DNA from: an uncultured Eubacteriales bacterium | Lineage (GTDB): Bacteria > Bacillota > Clostridia > Oscillospirales > CAG-272 | Direction: 5' to 3' | Assembly: GCA_900545935.1 (NCBI GenBank) | Contig: URAP01000004.1 | Location: forward strand, 1 to 64,000 | DNA length: 64,000 bases | Part shown: positions 7,729-15,733 of the stretch, in pieces | Layout: every line of letters begins with the position of its first letter | Numbering within the stretch: position 1 is the stretch's first letter | Program-made: the position numbers and the translations under genes | The notes under the pieces: model-generated | What the model was told of the DNA's origin: nothing | Databases searched by the model: none | The model's input: only the letters and a program-made list of their open reading frames with translations

Positions 7729-9498
7729 ATGGACGGAGTATTACATGTACTGAGCCTGCTGTGCGGGCTTGCGCTTTTCCTATACGGAATGGAGGTTATG
7801 AGCGATGCGCTGAAACGCAGCGCGGGCAATCAGCTGAAGTCTATACTCGGCAGAATGACCTCCAACCCCGTATCGGGCTTTATTCTCGGACTTGTCGTAA
7901 CGGCGGTGGTTCAGTCGTCGTCGGCGACTACGGTCATGGTAGTCGGCTTTGTCAACTCGGGTACTATGTCGCTGCGGCAGTCGGTCGGCGTTATAATGGG
8001 CTCGAATCTCGGTGCGGCGCTGACCGCATGGATAGTTTCGCTTTCGGGCATTGACGCGGGAGAGGGCGCTTCGGCGATACTCACCTTCCTTAAGCCATCT
8101 ACATGGATACCGATACTCGCAATGATCGGCATCTTTATGAACCTGTTTTCCAAGCGCGGAAGAAAGAAGGATATCGGCGCAATATTCCTCGGCTTTACCG
8201 TGCTTATGGTGGGAATGGAAAGCATGTCGAACTCGGTCGCTTTCCTGCGTGACAGCGAGTCGTTCCGTTCGATGTTTACCATGTTCTCGAATCCCCTGCT
8301 CGGTCTGCTCGTCGGACTTGTAGTAACGGCGATAATCCAGTCCTCCGGCGCGTCTGTCGGTATTCTCCAGTCGCTGACCACGACCGGCGCAATTACATAC
8401 GGCGCGGCTATTCCGATCATCGTCGGACAGAATATCGGCACCTGCGTTACGGCGCTCATCTCGTCGATGGGGGCGAGCAAAAACGGTAAGCGCGCGGCAC
8501 TGATACACCTCTATTTCAACATAATCGGTGCGGTTGTAGTCCTCGGCGGATACAGCATCCTCGACCTTATCTTTGATTTTTCGTTCGCCGACAGCACCAT
8601 AGATATGTGGGGCGTTGCCGCCGTGCATACGATATTCAAGATAATCTCCATCGCAATAATCGCGCCCTTCAGCCGTCAGCTTGAGCGCCTTGCGGTCATT
8701 TCGGTACGCGAGGGCGGCGAGAAAAATGCGGTCAGCCTGCTTGATGAGCGTCTGCTCGTCACCCCTTCCGTCGCTGCCGACAGAGCGGAGGAGGTCACCG
8801 TTATGATGGCGGAGATGGCGTGCGATTCGTTCAAGCAGTCGGTGCGGTTGCTCGAGCATTACGACGATACCGTCGCGCAGTCGATACGCGAATCCGAAAG
8901 TCAGGTCGACGTGTTCGAGGATGCGCTCGGAACGTATCTTGTTAATCTTGCGAGCCATGAAATGCTTGAGGCAGACAGCCGCAAGATAACAAAGCTGCTG
9001 CATATAATAGGCGATTTTGAGCGTATATCCGACCATGCGGTAAACATGGTCGAATCCGCGGAGGAAATTAAGGATAAGAAGATAAGCTTCTCGGGCGATG
9101 CGCGGAACGAGATCCGCGTGCTCTCCGATGCGATATCCGAGATACTTGACCTGACGTTCCGCTCGTTCAAGGATAACGATCTCGACGTTGCCGTCAGGGT
9201 CGAGCCGCTCGAGCAGGTCGTCGACCATCTAAAGGAGCAGATAAGACTGCATCACGTGCTGCGCGTGCAGAACAGCGAATGCTCGATAGAGCACGGCTTT
9301 GTGCTATCGGATGTGCTCACGAACTTTGAGCGCGTCTCTGATCACTGCTCAAATGTTGCGGGCTGCATAATCGAGATATCCGAGGATAAGGCGCTGAACA
9401 TGCACCAGTATCTCGGCAATGTTAAGAAAAACGGCGCTCAGTTCGAGCAGACCTACAACGATTACAGGAAGAAGTATGCACTTGAACTTTCTGAGTGA
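7729..9498 (+). CDS. Na+/phosphate cotransporter (NptA-like) fused to PhoU domain
   Basis: 589 residues. The N-terminal ~320 residues are a membrane transporter with the two inverted Na/Pi repeats, marked by QSSSATTVM near residue 62 and QSSGASVG near 204. The C-terminal ~230 residues are helical and PhoU-like (DFERISDHAVNMVESAEEI, then NFERVSDHCSNVAGCI). Such proteins import phosphate and the PhoU part probably regulates them. The ATG has a weak ribosome-binding site; a GC-rich hairpin lies immediately upstream. A strong terminator follows, so it is monocistronic. Confidence 0.93.
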   Translation: MDGVLHVLSLLCGLALFLYGMEVMSDALKRSAGNQLKSILGRMTSNPVSGFILGLVVTAVVQSSSATTVMVVGFVNSGTMSLRQSVGVIMGSNLGAALTAWIVSLSGIDAGEGASAILTFLKPSTWIPILAMIGIFMNLFSKRGRKKDIGAIFLGFTVLMVGMESMSNSVAFLRDSESFRSMFTMFSNPLLGLLVGLVVTAIIQSSGASVGILQSLTTTGAITYGAAIPIIVGQNIGTCVTALISSMGASKNGKRAALIHLYFNIIGAVVVLGGYSILDLIFDFSFADSTIDMWGVAAVHTIFKIISIAIIAPFSRQLERLAVISVREGGEKNAVSLLDERLLVTPSVAADRAEEVTVMMAEMACDSFKQSVRLLEHYDDTVAQSIRESESQVDVFEDALGTYLVNLASHEMLEADSRKITKLLHIIGDFERISDHAVNMVESAEEIKDKKISFSGDARNEIRVLSDAISEILDLTFRSFKDNDLDVAVRVEPLEQVVDHLKEQIRLHHVLRVQNSECSIEHGFVLSDVLTNFERVSDHCSNVAGCIIEISEDKALNMHQYLGNVKKNGAQFEQTYNDYRKKYALELSE

Positions 9499-9515
9499 TT
9501 TGTAATCATATGTTC

Positions 9516-9548
9516 TCACCCCTGCGGGATAACTGCGGGGGTGTTTTT
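9516..9548 (+). terminator. Rho-independent terminator after Na/Pi symporter
   Basis: CACCCCTGC / GCGGGGGTG hairpin with a T5 tail. Confidence 0.85.
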
Positions 9549-9579
9549 GTATTGGACAGTACTGGAAGTAATTTAAGTA

Positions 9580-9608
9580 TTGCAAATGCTCTTCGGTTGA
9601 TATATAAT
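9580..9608 (+). promoter_or_regulatory. Promoter of the MocR-like gene
   Basis: TTGCAA 9580-9585, 17-bp spacer, TATAAT 9603-9608. Confidence 0.7.
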
Positions 9609-9657
9609 AATTTTGGTCATGCCGATTTGCGTTTTGCTACGAGGAGGATGTTATCAG

Positions 9658-10743
9658 ATGAAAATATCACAGGGCGAAAAGACATCGCCGATGTATGAGC
9701 GTATATACGGCGAGCTGCGCGAGCGCATTATCTCGGGCAGCTATCCGCACGGCAGCCGTCTGCCGTCAAAACGGATGCTTGCGGAGGAGCTCGGTGTCAG
9801 CGTTATTACGACAGCAAAGGCGTACGAGCTGCTCTCGGATGAGGGGTACATTGTCTCGCGCGAGCGCAGCGGGTATTTTGTCTCATATAAGCCGGGCGAC
9901 GGTCACATTCTGCCGAGTGCTGCACGTCCGCGCGCATTACCGCCGATGCCTAAGCTCTCGGAGGAGACGATGCCGTTTACCGTTCTGTCACGCGCCATGC
10001 GCCGTGTGCTTTCCGATTACGGTGAGAGAATATCCGAGAAGAGTGAGGGTACGGGTGCGATCGAGCTGCGCTCGGCAATAGCGTCGTTTCTGTCACGCAG
10101 CCGAGGGATAGATGCATCGGCGGAGGATATCGTGATAGGCTCGGGTGCCGAATATCTCTATGGACTTATTCCCGCGCTGCTCGGGCGCGACCGCATCTAC
10201 GCAACCGAGCGACCGTCATATAAAAAGATAGAGCAGGTGTACCGTTCGCTCGGCGCAGAGTGCGAAAATCTGACGCTCGGTGAGGACGGTATCCTGTCCG
10301 AAGAGCTTGCCGCATCGCGCGCGAGCGTACTCCATATCTCGCCGTATCGCAGCTACCCGAGCGGAGTTTCGGCATCACTCGGCAAGCGTCTCGAGTACAT
10401 CGACTGGGTGCGCGGTGGCGACCGATATATAATAGAGGACGACCTCGGCTCCGAGTTTTCCGCGCGCCGCCGCCCCGAAGAGACGGTCTATTCGCTTTCG
10501 GGCAGCGAGCGGGTGATATATGTCAATACCTTTTCGCTCACAGTAGCGCCGTCGCTGCGTGTCGGCTATCTGCTGCTTCCGAGAGGCGGCAGGGCAATGT
10601 ATGAGGAGCGGCTCGGATTCTATTCCTGCACCGTTCCGACCTTTGAGCAGTATCTGCTCGCAGAGCTTATCGGCAGCGGCGAGCTCGAGCGGCATATCAA
10701 CCGAGTGCGCCGTTCTCTGCGCCGCTCGGGCGGTGAGCTTTAG
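9658..10743 (+). CDS. MocR/GabR-type GntR regulator with degenerate aminotransferase domain
   Basis: 361 residues. Residues 1-75 are a GntR winged helix (RIISGSYPHGSRLPSKRMLAEELGVS), followed by an aminotransferase fold type I domain. Family members normally run about 450-490 residues. This one stops at the RRSLRRSGGEL helix, so the C-terminal subdomain is missing. The PLP-binding lysine of the usual SFSKTLxPGLR motif is Leu294 (TFSLTVAPSLR), and the conserved EDDYDSEF is EDDLGSEF (Tyr to Leu at 263). It therefore should not form a Schiff base with PLP. GAGGAGG at 9641-9647 selects the ATG at 9658. It is probably still a DNA-binding regulator with altered or no ligand. Confidence 0.85.
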   Translation: MKISQGEKTSPMYERIYGELRERIISGSYPHGSRLPSKRMLAEELGVSVITTAKAYELLSDEGYIVSRERSGYFVSYKPGDGHILPSAARPRALPPMPKLSEETMPFTVLSRAMRRVLSDYGERISEKSEGTGAIELRSAIASFLSRSRGIDASAEDIVIGSGAEYLYGLIPALLGRDRIYATERPSYKKIEQVYRSLGAECENLTLGEDGILSEELAASRASVLHISPYRSYPSGVSASLGKRLEYIDWVRGGDRYIIEDDLGSEFSARRRPEETVYSLSGSERVIYVNTFSLTVAPSLRVGYLLLPRGGRAMYEERLGFYSCTVPTFEQYLLAELIGSGELERHINRVRRSLRRSGGEL

Positions 10744-10785
10744 AGGTCTTGAGGTGCGCTGCGCTTATGTAGAATGCTAATATAA

Positions 10786-10834
10786 AAAAACACCCGTCGG
10801 TATCCGATTGCACGGACTGCCTGACGGGTGTTTT
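10786..10834. terminator. Bidirectional terminator between convergent MocR-like gene and sigE
   Basis: AACACCCGTC / GACGGGTGTT hairpin flanked by A7 on the left and T4 on the right. It works best for the minus strand (sigE), and also ends the plus-strand gene. Confidence 0.8.
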
Positions 10835-10980
10835 GCGGCTGTGGGGAGATGTGCGGTCACGGCTCGCATCGTCGCGGAATACGCGGACGCGGCATCTGTT
10901 TGATGCAGTAATTCTGTTTATGTCGATGCGTAGCAGCGGCTTCGGATATTGACTCACGGATCGCGGACAGCGATGTACGG

Positions 10981-11700
10981 TCACAGCTTCGGAGCAATGG
11001 CGACGTGCAGCTCATCTATTATCCGCTTTTCAAGCCTCGATATGTATGACTGTGAGATGCCGAGCAGCTCCGCAACCTCCTTCTGCGTGTGCTCGCGCCT
11101 CCCGCACATGCCGAAGCGCAGACAGATTATCGCCCGTTCGCGCTCCGGCAGCGAGCGCACGGCATCGCCGACTATCTTTCGCTCCTCACTCTCTTCTATT
11201 CCGCGGCTTACGCTGTCGTCGTCTCCGCGAAGGATATCGGATATCAGCAGCTCGTTGCCGTCCCAGTCCACGCTCAGCGGCTCGTCGAGCGAAAGCTCGC
11301 AGCGGCGGTTTCCGCTCTTGCGGATGAACATCAGAATTTCATTTTCGATGCAGCGGGAGGCGTAGGTGGCGAGCTTTATTCCGCGGTCGGGGCAGAAGGT
11401 GCCGACTGCCTTGATGAGACCTATCGTTCCTATCGAGATAAGATCCTCAATACCGACGCTCGTGTTCTCGAATTTTCTTGCAATGTACACGACAAGGCGG
11501 AGATTGTGCTCGATAAGGGCGCTTTTTGCGCCGTCATCCGGCAGCCGTGAGAGCAGCTCGCTCTCCTCCTCCGGACTCAGCGGCGGCGGGAGTGTGTCGG
11601 GACCGCAGATGTAGTAGACCTGCCCCTCGTGTGACAAAATGCGACTGCATGCGCGGCGGAGCAGGGAGAAAAATGACTGTACATGTACCTGAATACTCAT
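10981..11700 (-). CDS. sigE: Sporulation sigma factor SigE (pro-sigma-E)
   Basis: 239 residues, the same length as the Bacillus protein. A short pro-sequence precedes VYYICGPDTLPPPLS, the region where SpoIIGA cleaves pro-sigma-E. Region 2 is highly conserved (NLRLVVYIARKFENT, EDLISIGTIGLIKAV, ATYASRCIENEILMF), as is the region 4 helix-turn-helix (TQKEVAELLGISQSYISRLEKR). The ATG at 11700 has AAAGGAAG upstream; a TTG seven codons earlier is less likely. SigE directs early mother-cell transcription. It follows spoIIGA by about 115 bp on the same strand. The usual neighbour sigG is absent. Confidence 0.97.
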   Translation of the reverse strand: MSIQVHVQSFFSLLRRACSRILSHEGQVYYICGPDTLPPPLSPEEESELLSRLPDDGAKSALIEHNLRLVVYIARKFENTSVGIEDLISIGTIGLIKAVGTFCPDRGIKLATYASRCIENEILMFIRKSGNRRCELSLDEPLSVDWDGNELLISDILRGDDDSVSRGIEESEERKIVGDAVRSLPERERAIICLRFGMCGRREHTQKEVAELLGISQSYISRLEKRIIDELHVAIAPKL

Positions 11701-11816
11701 AGTCTTACTTCCTTTCTTCAAAAAAATGTTGACTGTCGTATATTATATATGCGGTATAATGGGTTTGCCTTGATCGGTATAATAACTGTCGGAATGCTTC
11801 GCAGCCGTGTAGTACG

Positions 11817-12875
11817 TTACATCAGGGATGCGGGGACAAGCGCGTCCGCGCCGCCGAAGTCGCTTCGCCCGGGTGATACGGCAATTAGCGCGCGGCACTC
11901 CCGTCCGCCGACGGTAACCGAATCAGGTATGACTGCGGTGAGCAGCGAGCTTCCGGTCGGTGTGCACATAGGTATCATACGCAGCTTAAATCTGCCGTGT
12001 CCGGCGGTGATCTCAGGCAGAGCGTCGCACGGAGCGGTCAATATATCGGATCTGCCGCGCCTTGCGGTATGCCGATGCGGTATGGTGCTTTGCGGCGCTG
12101 TACTTTGCTGTGGCATGTTTCCGCCATGCTGCGTGATTCTCTGCTGCGTCGATGTATCCGCCTCTGACACACCCGGCAGTGTATTACCGACATCGGTGCT
12201 GTCCATGCGTGCGCTTCTCGGCTCGATACAGTCGGGAGGTGTGCCCGAGCAAAGCTCCGGCGGGAGAAGCGCGGCGGCGGAAGCGGGAGTCAGCAGAATG
12301 CACGGTCTGCCCGAGAGAGGGTCGCGCAGCAGATTTCCGCTGTCGCAAAGTCCGCTCAGCTCTGCGCTGCTGCCGTTAACGGTTATCCGGCAGATGCATT
12401 TTTTTCGTCCGAGGCGCGAGCGCAGTGTTCGGCAGAGCAGGAGCGCAAACGCCGCCGACAGAGCTGCCGCGGGAATGAATCTTCCGAACGGAAGTTCAAG
12501 CAGTGCATCGGTCGACTCGGCGCTGCTGCCGGAGAACAGACCATCACCCATTCCCGCAAATGAATACAGCGCGGTCATTGTTCCTCCGATGATTATGCTC
12601 GCACACAAAAAGGTCAGTGTCGTGCGCAGCAGCTCCGATGCTCCCAGCGCAATAACGCACATCAGTACGGCGCAGGCGATATCTGATATAACGGAGAGCG
12701 GCAGCGACCATGAGATGAACAGCCGCAGCGCCTCGTATCCCGCCCCGATGAGCGATGCGGCAGCGAGCGGTATCGCCTTGGCGCTCGCGTGCATAAGACG
12801 CGCCGTGAGGAACAGCGCAACAAAATCCATGCTGAAATTTATCAGCAGCAGAATGTCAATATAGATTACCTGCAT
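11817..12875 (-). CDS. spoIIGA: SpoIIGA-type membrane aspartic protease (pro-sigma-E processing)
   Basis: 352 residues. Residues 1-150 are hydrophobic with about five transmembrane helices. The C-terminal half is the protease domain with the catalytic D-S-G triad at GLCDSGNLLRDPLSGRPC (Asp178). A low-complexity Ser/Thr/Gln/Pro-rich stretch (about 205-280) interrupts the protease domain and is longer than I expect for the family. AAGGAGGTG at 12882-12890 fixes the ATG at 12875. The protein cleaves pro-SigE on a signal from the forespore, and sigE lies directly downstream. Confidence 0.9.
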   Translation of the reverse strand: MQVIYIDILLLINFSMDFVALFLTARLMHASAKAIPLAAASLIGAGYEALRLFISWSLPLSVISDIACAVLMCVIALGASELLRTTLTFLCASIIIGGTMTALYSFAGMGDGLFSGSSAESTDALLELPFGRFIPAAALSAAFALLLCRTLRSRLGRKKCICRITVNGSSAELSGLCDSGNLLRDPLSGRPCILLTPASAAALLPPELCSGTPPDCIEPRSARMDSTDVGNTLPGVSEADTSTQQRITQHGGNMPQQSTAPQSTIPHRHTARRGRSDILTAPCDALPEITAGHGRFKLRMIPMCTPTGSSLLTAVIPDSVTVGGRECRALIAVSPGRSDFGGADALVPASLM

Positions 12876-12903
12876 CGCCGTCACCTCCTTGCCCGATATC
12901 AGA

Positions 12904-12950
12904 ATTGTATCACCGACTCGCCGAAAATGCTGTCAAAAGCCGCTCTCGAA
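12904..12950 (-). promoter_or_regulatory. Candidate Spo0A-dependent spoIIG promoter
   Basis: On the minus strand, TTGACA (12931-12936) and TACAAT (12904-12909) are separated by 21 bp instead of 17. The Bacillus spoIIG promoter has a similarly long spacer of 22 bp and needs Spo0A. Near-matches to the 0A box TGNCGAA lie within the spacer (CGCCGAA, 12919-12925) and just upstream (TCTCGAA, 12944-12950). The transcription start would be about 25-30 nt before spoIIGA. Confidence 0.6.
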
Positions 12951-13024
12951 AAAATGATTTATTTAGCGAGCGGTCGGTAGATCTGCGGCAGAGCGGTACC
13001 AACAGTCGCTCGGGGACGAAAAAA

Positions 13025-13055
13025 GGACCGTTAAAAACTCGTTTTTTAACGGTCC
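13025..13055. terminator. Hairpin GGACCGTTAAAAA / TTTTTTAACGGTCC
   Basis: A 13-bp stem with a tiny loop and built-in A/T runs, so it could terminate in either direction. A near-copy with compensatory base changes occurs at 58635-58666. Confidence 0.6.
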
Positions 13056-13248
13056 GCTTGCTCACCCGCGGATAGGTTAAAATGCTCGGGGCACTGCCCG
13101 CAGAATAGTTGGATTATATTTTTTCGAAGAAACCCGATACTGCTTTTTCTGTTTCTTTTGAATTTTCGGCGATACTAAAGCAGAACAATTTCTTGCCTTT
13201 TCGTCCCTGGCTTTCGGGTATCCTCCGTATCTGCGGGCGGCTCTTTTT

Positions 13249-13392
13249 CGGCGCATTGCTTTAATGCGGCAGTTACCGAAAAAGCATGTTATGCCTCGGC
13301 GCATTGTTTTGATAAACATTTGTCAAAAAGCATTTTGCATCTCGGCACAATGCTTTGCCGTACGTTTGCCGAAATGTATTTCAAGTCTCAGC
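13249..13392. repeat. Degenerate tandem repeat, 46-48-bp period
   Basis: Three units beginning CGGCGCATTG or CGGCACAATG at 13249, 13297 and 13343, and a truncated fourth (CAGCTTATG) at about 13389, which runs into the 3' end of the serine hydrolase gene. The shared theme is CGGCRCAWTGCTTT ... GCAT..TGC.TCT. The rest of 13056-13248 holds no supportable gene. Confidence 0.6.
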
Positions 13393-14544
13393 TTATGAGC
13401 GCGGCATGTCCGCGCTGTCTTGGGAGAGAGCAGACATAACATCTCTCTCGAAGCGTCGCGCTATGCTGCTGCCGGCACCGCCGTCATAGAAGGAATTGCG
13501 CATAAGCACGGCGGTTATCTCATTGCGCGGGTCTATCCAAAAGTGTGTGCCGTAAGCGCCGCTCCAGCCGAAGCAGCCGCAGGGCAGGATTCCGTCGCGC
13601 AGCGTTACGCGAACGCCGCAGCCGAATACCTCACTCGGCTGCTCTTGTTCATCGCCCGGCACGGTAACCGGTGTGCACATGCGCTGCACCGAGCGGCGAG
13701 AGAGGACGGCGGTATCGCGGGATAAGCCGACACGCAGCATCTCTGCAAAGCGGAGATAGTCGTCGGCGGTCGATACAATTCCCGCGCCTCCGCAGTGGTA
13801 GCCGAGCGGGTGATCGGAAAAAATGTTGTCCATCTGCCGTATAACCGGTTTTCCGTCCTCAAGGTCGTGCATTCCGACAAGCCCGGTGTGCAGTGACGGT
13901 GTAAGCTCAAACGAGCTGTTGCGCATTCCGAGCGGGAGAAAAATATTTTCGTAAGCAAAGTGCTCTATGCTCTGCCCGGAGACTCGTTCTACGACTGCGG
14001 CGAGTAGGTCGAACGCTGCTGTCGGACTGTATGAGCGTCTGCTGCCGGGATCGAATGTGAGGCGGGCATTTTCCGAATAGAAGCGAACGGCTGAGCGGAG
14101 CGAGCTTTTTGCTCCCGCCATACTCATAAGGGAATCGAGACGCACAGCGTCCTCGTCGGTTCCGAAGCCGGCGGTATGCGACAGCAGGTCAAGCAGCGTT
14201 ATCTCGCGCACCGGAGGTCTGCAACTGCCGCTCGGCTCATATACGAGCAGCCCGGAAAAGCCGTCGAGGTGCTCGGACAGTCGGTCGGAGACGGATAACA
14301 GTCCGCGCTCCTCGCAGAGCAGTATTGCGGCTGCCGTTATCGGCTTTGTCATCGAGGCGAGGCGGAAAACGGCATCCTGCCGCAGCGGTTCTTCGGAGTC
14401 GGTGTCGGCACAGCCGAATTCGGCGCTCAGCAGCAGCTCTCCGCTTTGTGCTATGCGCACGGCACAACCCGCAGTTTTTCCTTCAGCTAACAGCTCGGCT
14501 GCGGAATCGGCGATTCTCCGCCGCAGCTTTTCGGTGTCATTCAT
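13393..14544 (-). CDS. Serine hydrolase of the beta-lactamase / penicillin-binding class C family
   Basis: 383 residues from the ATG at 14544, which has GAGGA eight bases upstream; an ATG eight codons earlier has no ribosome-binding site. The S-x-x-K motif is SMTK (FRLASMTKPITAA). The second motif is YSPT in place of the more usual YxN, and an HTAGF segment follows the typical LLSHTAG pattern. No signal peptide is apparent, so it may be cytoplasmic. Relatives include esterases and D-aminopeptidases as well as beta-lactamases; the substrate cannot be deduced. It is likely transcribed alone on the minus strand. Confidence 0.85.
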   Translation of the reverse strand: MNDTEKLRRRIADSAAELLAEGKTAGCAVRIAQSGELLLSAEFGCADTDSEEPLRQDAVFRLASMTKPITAAAILLCEERGLLSVSDRLSEHLDGFSGLLVYEPSGSCRPPVREITLLDLLSHTAGFGTDEDAVRLDSLMSMAGAKSSLRSAVRFYSENARLTFDPGSRRSYSPTAAFDLLAAVVERVSGQSIEHFAYENIFLPLGMRNSSFELTPSLHTGLVGMHDLEDGKPVIRQMDNIFSDHPLGYHCGGAGIVSTADDYLRFAEMLRVGLSRDTAVLSRRSVQRMCTPVTVPGDEQEQPSEVFGCGVRVTLRDGILPCGCFGWSGAYGTHFWIDPRNEITAVLMRNSFYDGGAGSSIARRFERDVMSALSQDSADMPRS

Positions 14545-14670
14545 CGGTTCGGTCCTCGTTTCCTGCATTTTTGTACCGATATTTTATCACATTGCGCTCG
14601 ATATTTCAATTATTTATATATTTTCATTAATTTGCTCATATAAAAATTTGCACCGACTGTGGAAAACATA

Positions 14671-14699
14671 TTGCATTTTGAAAAGCAGTGTGATATAAT
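14671..14699 (+). promoter_or_regulatory. Promoter of the membrane protein gene at 14780
   Basis: TTGCAT 14671-14676, 17-bp spacer, TATAAT 14694-14699. Confidence 0.8.
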
Positions 14700-14779
14700 A
14701 TGTAGCAGAATAGCATTACTGCGACCGGGTCGCGGTGTGCGCGCATTATCCGTGGCTAAGAAAGGATCGGTCATAACAA

Positions 14780-15634
14780 ATGGCTCTCACAACCAACGAA
14801 ATGACAAACTTTGACGAGCTTACTATCGACAAGTACGTCGAGGGCTCGTATAAGGCTAAGCGTGTGCTTATGACACTCGCATATATCTTCGTGCCGCTTG
14901 CATTTATCGTATTTCTTTTTGCGATAGGTCTCGGTGCGATCGGACTTATCATATTTATCCCGCTGTTTTATTGCTGGGCTTTCGGTAAGTTCGTTGTCCC
15001 GCTCACGTGGAGATATGTTAATATTTCGTATACCTACATCGTTAAGGCGGGCAAGTTTACGATGCTGACCGTCTATAACTCCAAGGGCTCGAAGAAGGTC
15101 AAGAATACCTTTACTCCCGTTACCATCGATGACATGACTGCAATTGCACCTTTCTCGGATAAGTTCGCAGACGCGCTCCGCTCCGGAAAGATCGACAATT
15201 TTTATTCCTGCTGTGCATATCTCGACCATCCCGATAACTATTACTTTACTTGGATCGACGAGAACGGCAAGACCTGCGCATGTGTTTTCCAGGCTACAAA
15301 CAGCACTCTCAAGATAATGAAGTTCCATAACCGCAATACCGTGGTTGAGCCCGTACAGTGCGTCTCCGCCGAGGAGGGCAAGCACAACCCCGAGAATGAC
15401 GGTGTAAGAGCTATCGCCGAGGCAGGCATCAAGGTTATGTCTGCTAAGCAGCTTCGCAGCAAGGGCTCTATCAGAGCTATCTGTACCTCTGCGGGTATTG
15501 TAGTAGTCCTCGTTGCAGTGCTCGTTGTCAACGGCATCGTATCCGGCAAGGCTGTCGATAAGTCTGGCAGACTCTATGTCGGCTCTGCCTGCCTTGATAA
15601 TATCGGTCAGACCGAGACCACTGCTGCCGAATAA
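14780..15634 (+). CDS. Conserved membrane protein of unknown function
   Basis: 284 residues, not recognised. Two adjacent hydrophobic helices (about 28-75) follow a short cytoplasmic start. A soluble middle of about 155 residues begins ISYTYIVKAGKFTMLTVYN, reminiscent of PH-like or DUF6106-like membrane proteins. A third helix lies near 232-253, with a short Thr/Glu-rich tail. Three cysteines cluster in YSCCAYL and TCACV. AAAGGA sits 13 bases upstream, rather far. A strong promoter and terminator bracket it, so it is monocistronic, and the codon choice suggests good expression. Confidence 0.75.
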   Translation: MALTTNEMTNFDELTIDKYVEGSYKAKRVLMTLAYIFVPLAFIVFLFAIGLGAIGLIIFIPLFYCWAFGKFVVPLTWRYVNISYTYIVKAGKFTMLTVYNSKGSKKVKNTFTPVTIDDMTAIAPFSDKFADALRSGKIDNFYSCCAYLDHPDNYYFTWIDENGKTCACVFQATNSTLKIMKFHNRNTVVEPVQCVSAEEGKHNPENDGVRAIAEAGIKVMSAKQLRSKGSIRAICTSAGIVVVLVAVLVVNGIVSGKAVDKSGRLYVGSACLDNIGQTETTAAE

Positions 15635-15693
15635 GTCGGCGAGAGGGCGCTCCGAGCGGCTTTCGGCATAAGAAAAAAATCAGTAATACAAGG

Positions 15694-15733
15694 CTCTCCC
15701 CGAGCATATTCTTGCTCGGGGAGGGATTTTTTT
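15694..15733 (+). terminator. Terminator whose 3' arm also supplies a Shine-Dalgarno sequence
   Basis: CTCCCCGAGCA / TGCTCGGGGAG stem plus T7. The 3' arm continues as GGGGAGGG, eight bases before the ATG at 15734, so terminator and ribosome-binding site overlap. Confidence 0.85.

Noticed and set aside
7780..9228. 482-codon minus-strand frame opposite the Na/Pi symporter
   Set aside because: Arg/Tyr/His-rich antisense artefact of codon bias; the plus-strand protein is a clear family member.
11683..12864. 393-codon plus-strand frame opposite spoIIGA
   Set aside because: Shadow of spoIIGA, which has a ribosome-binding site, catalytic motif and correct neighbour.
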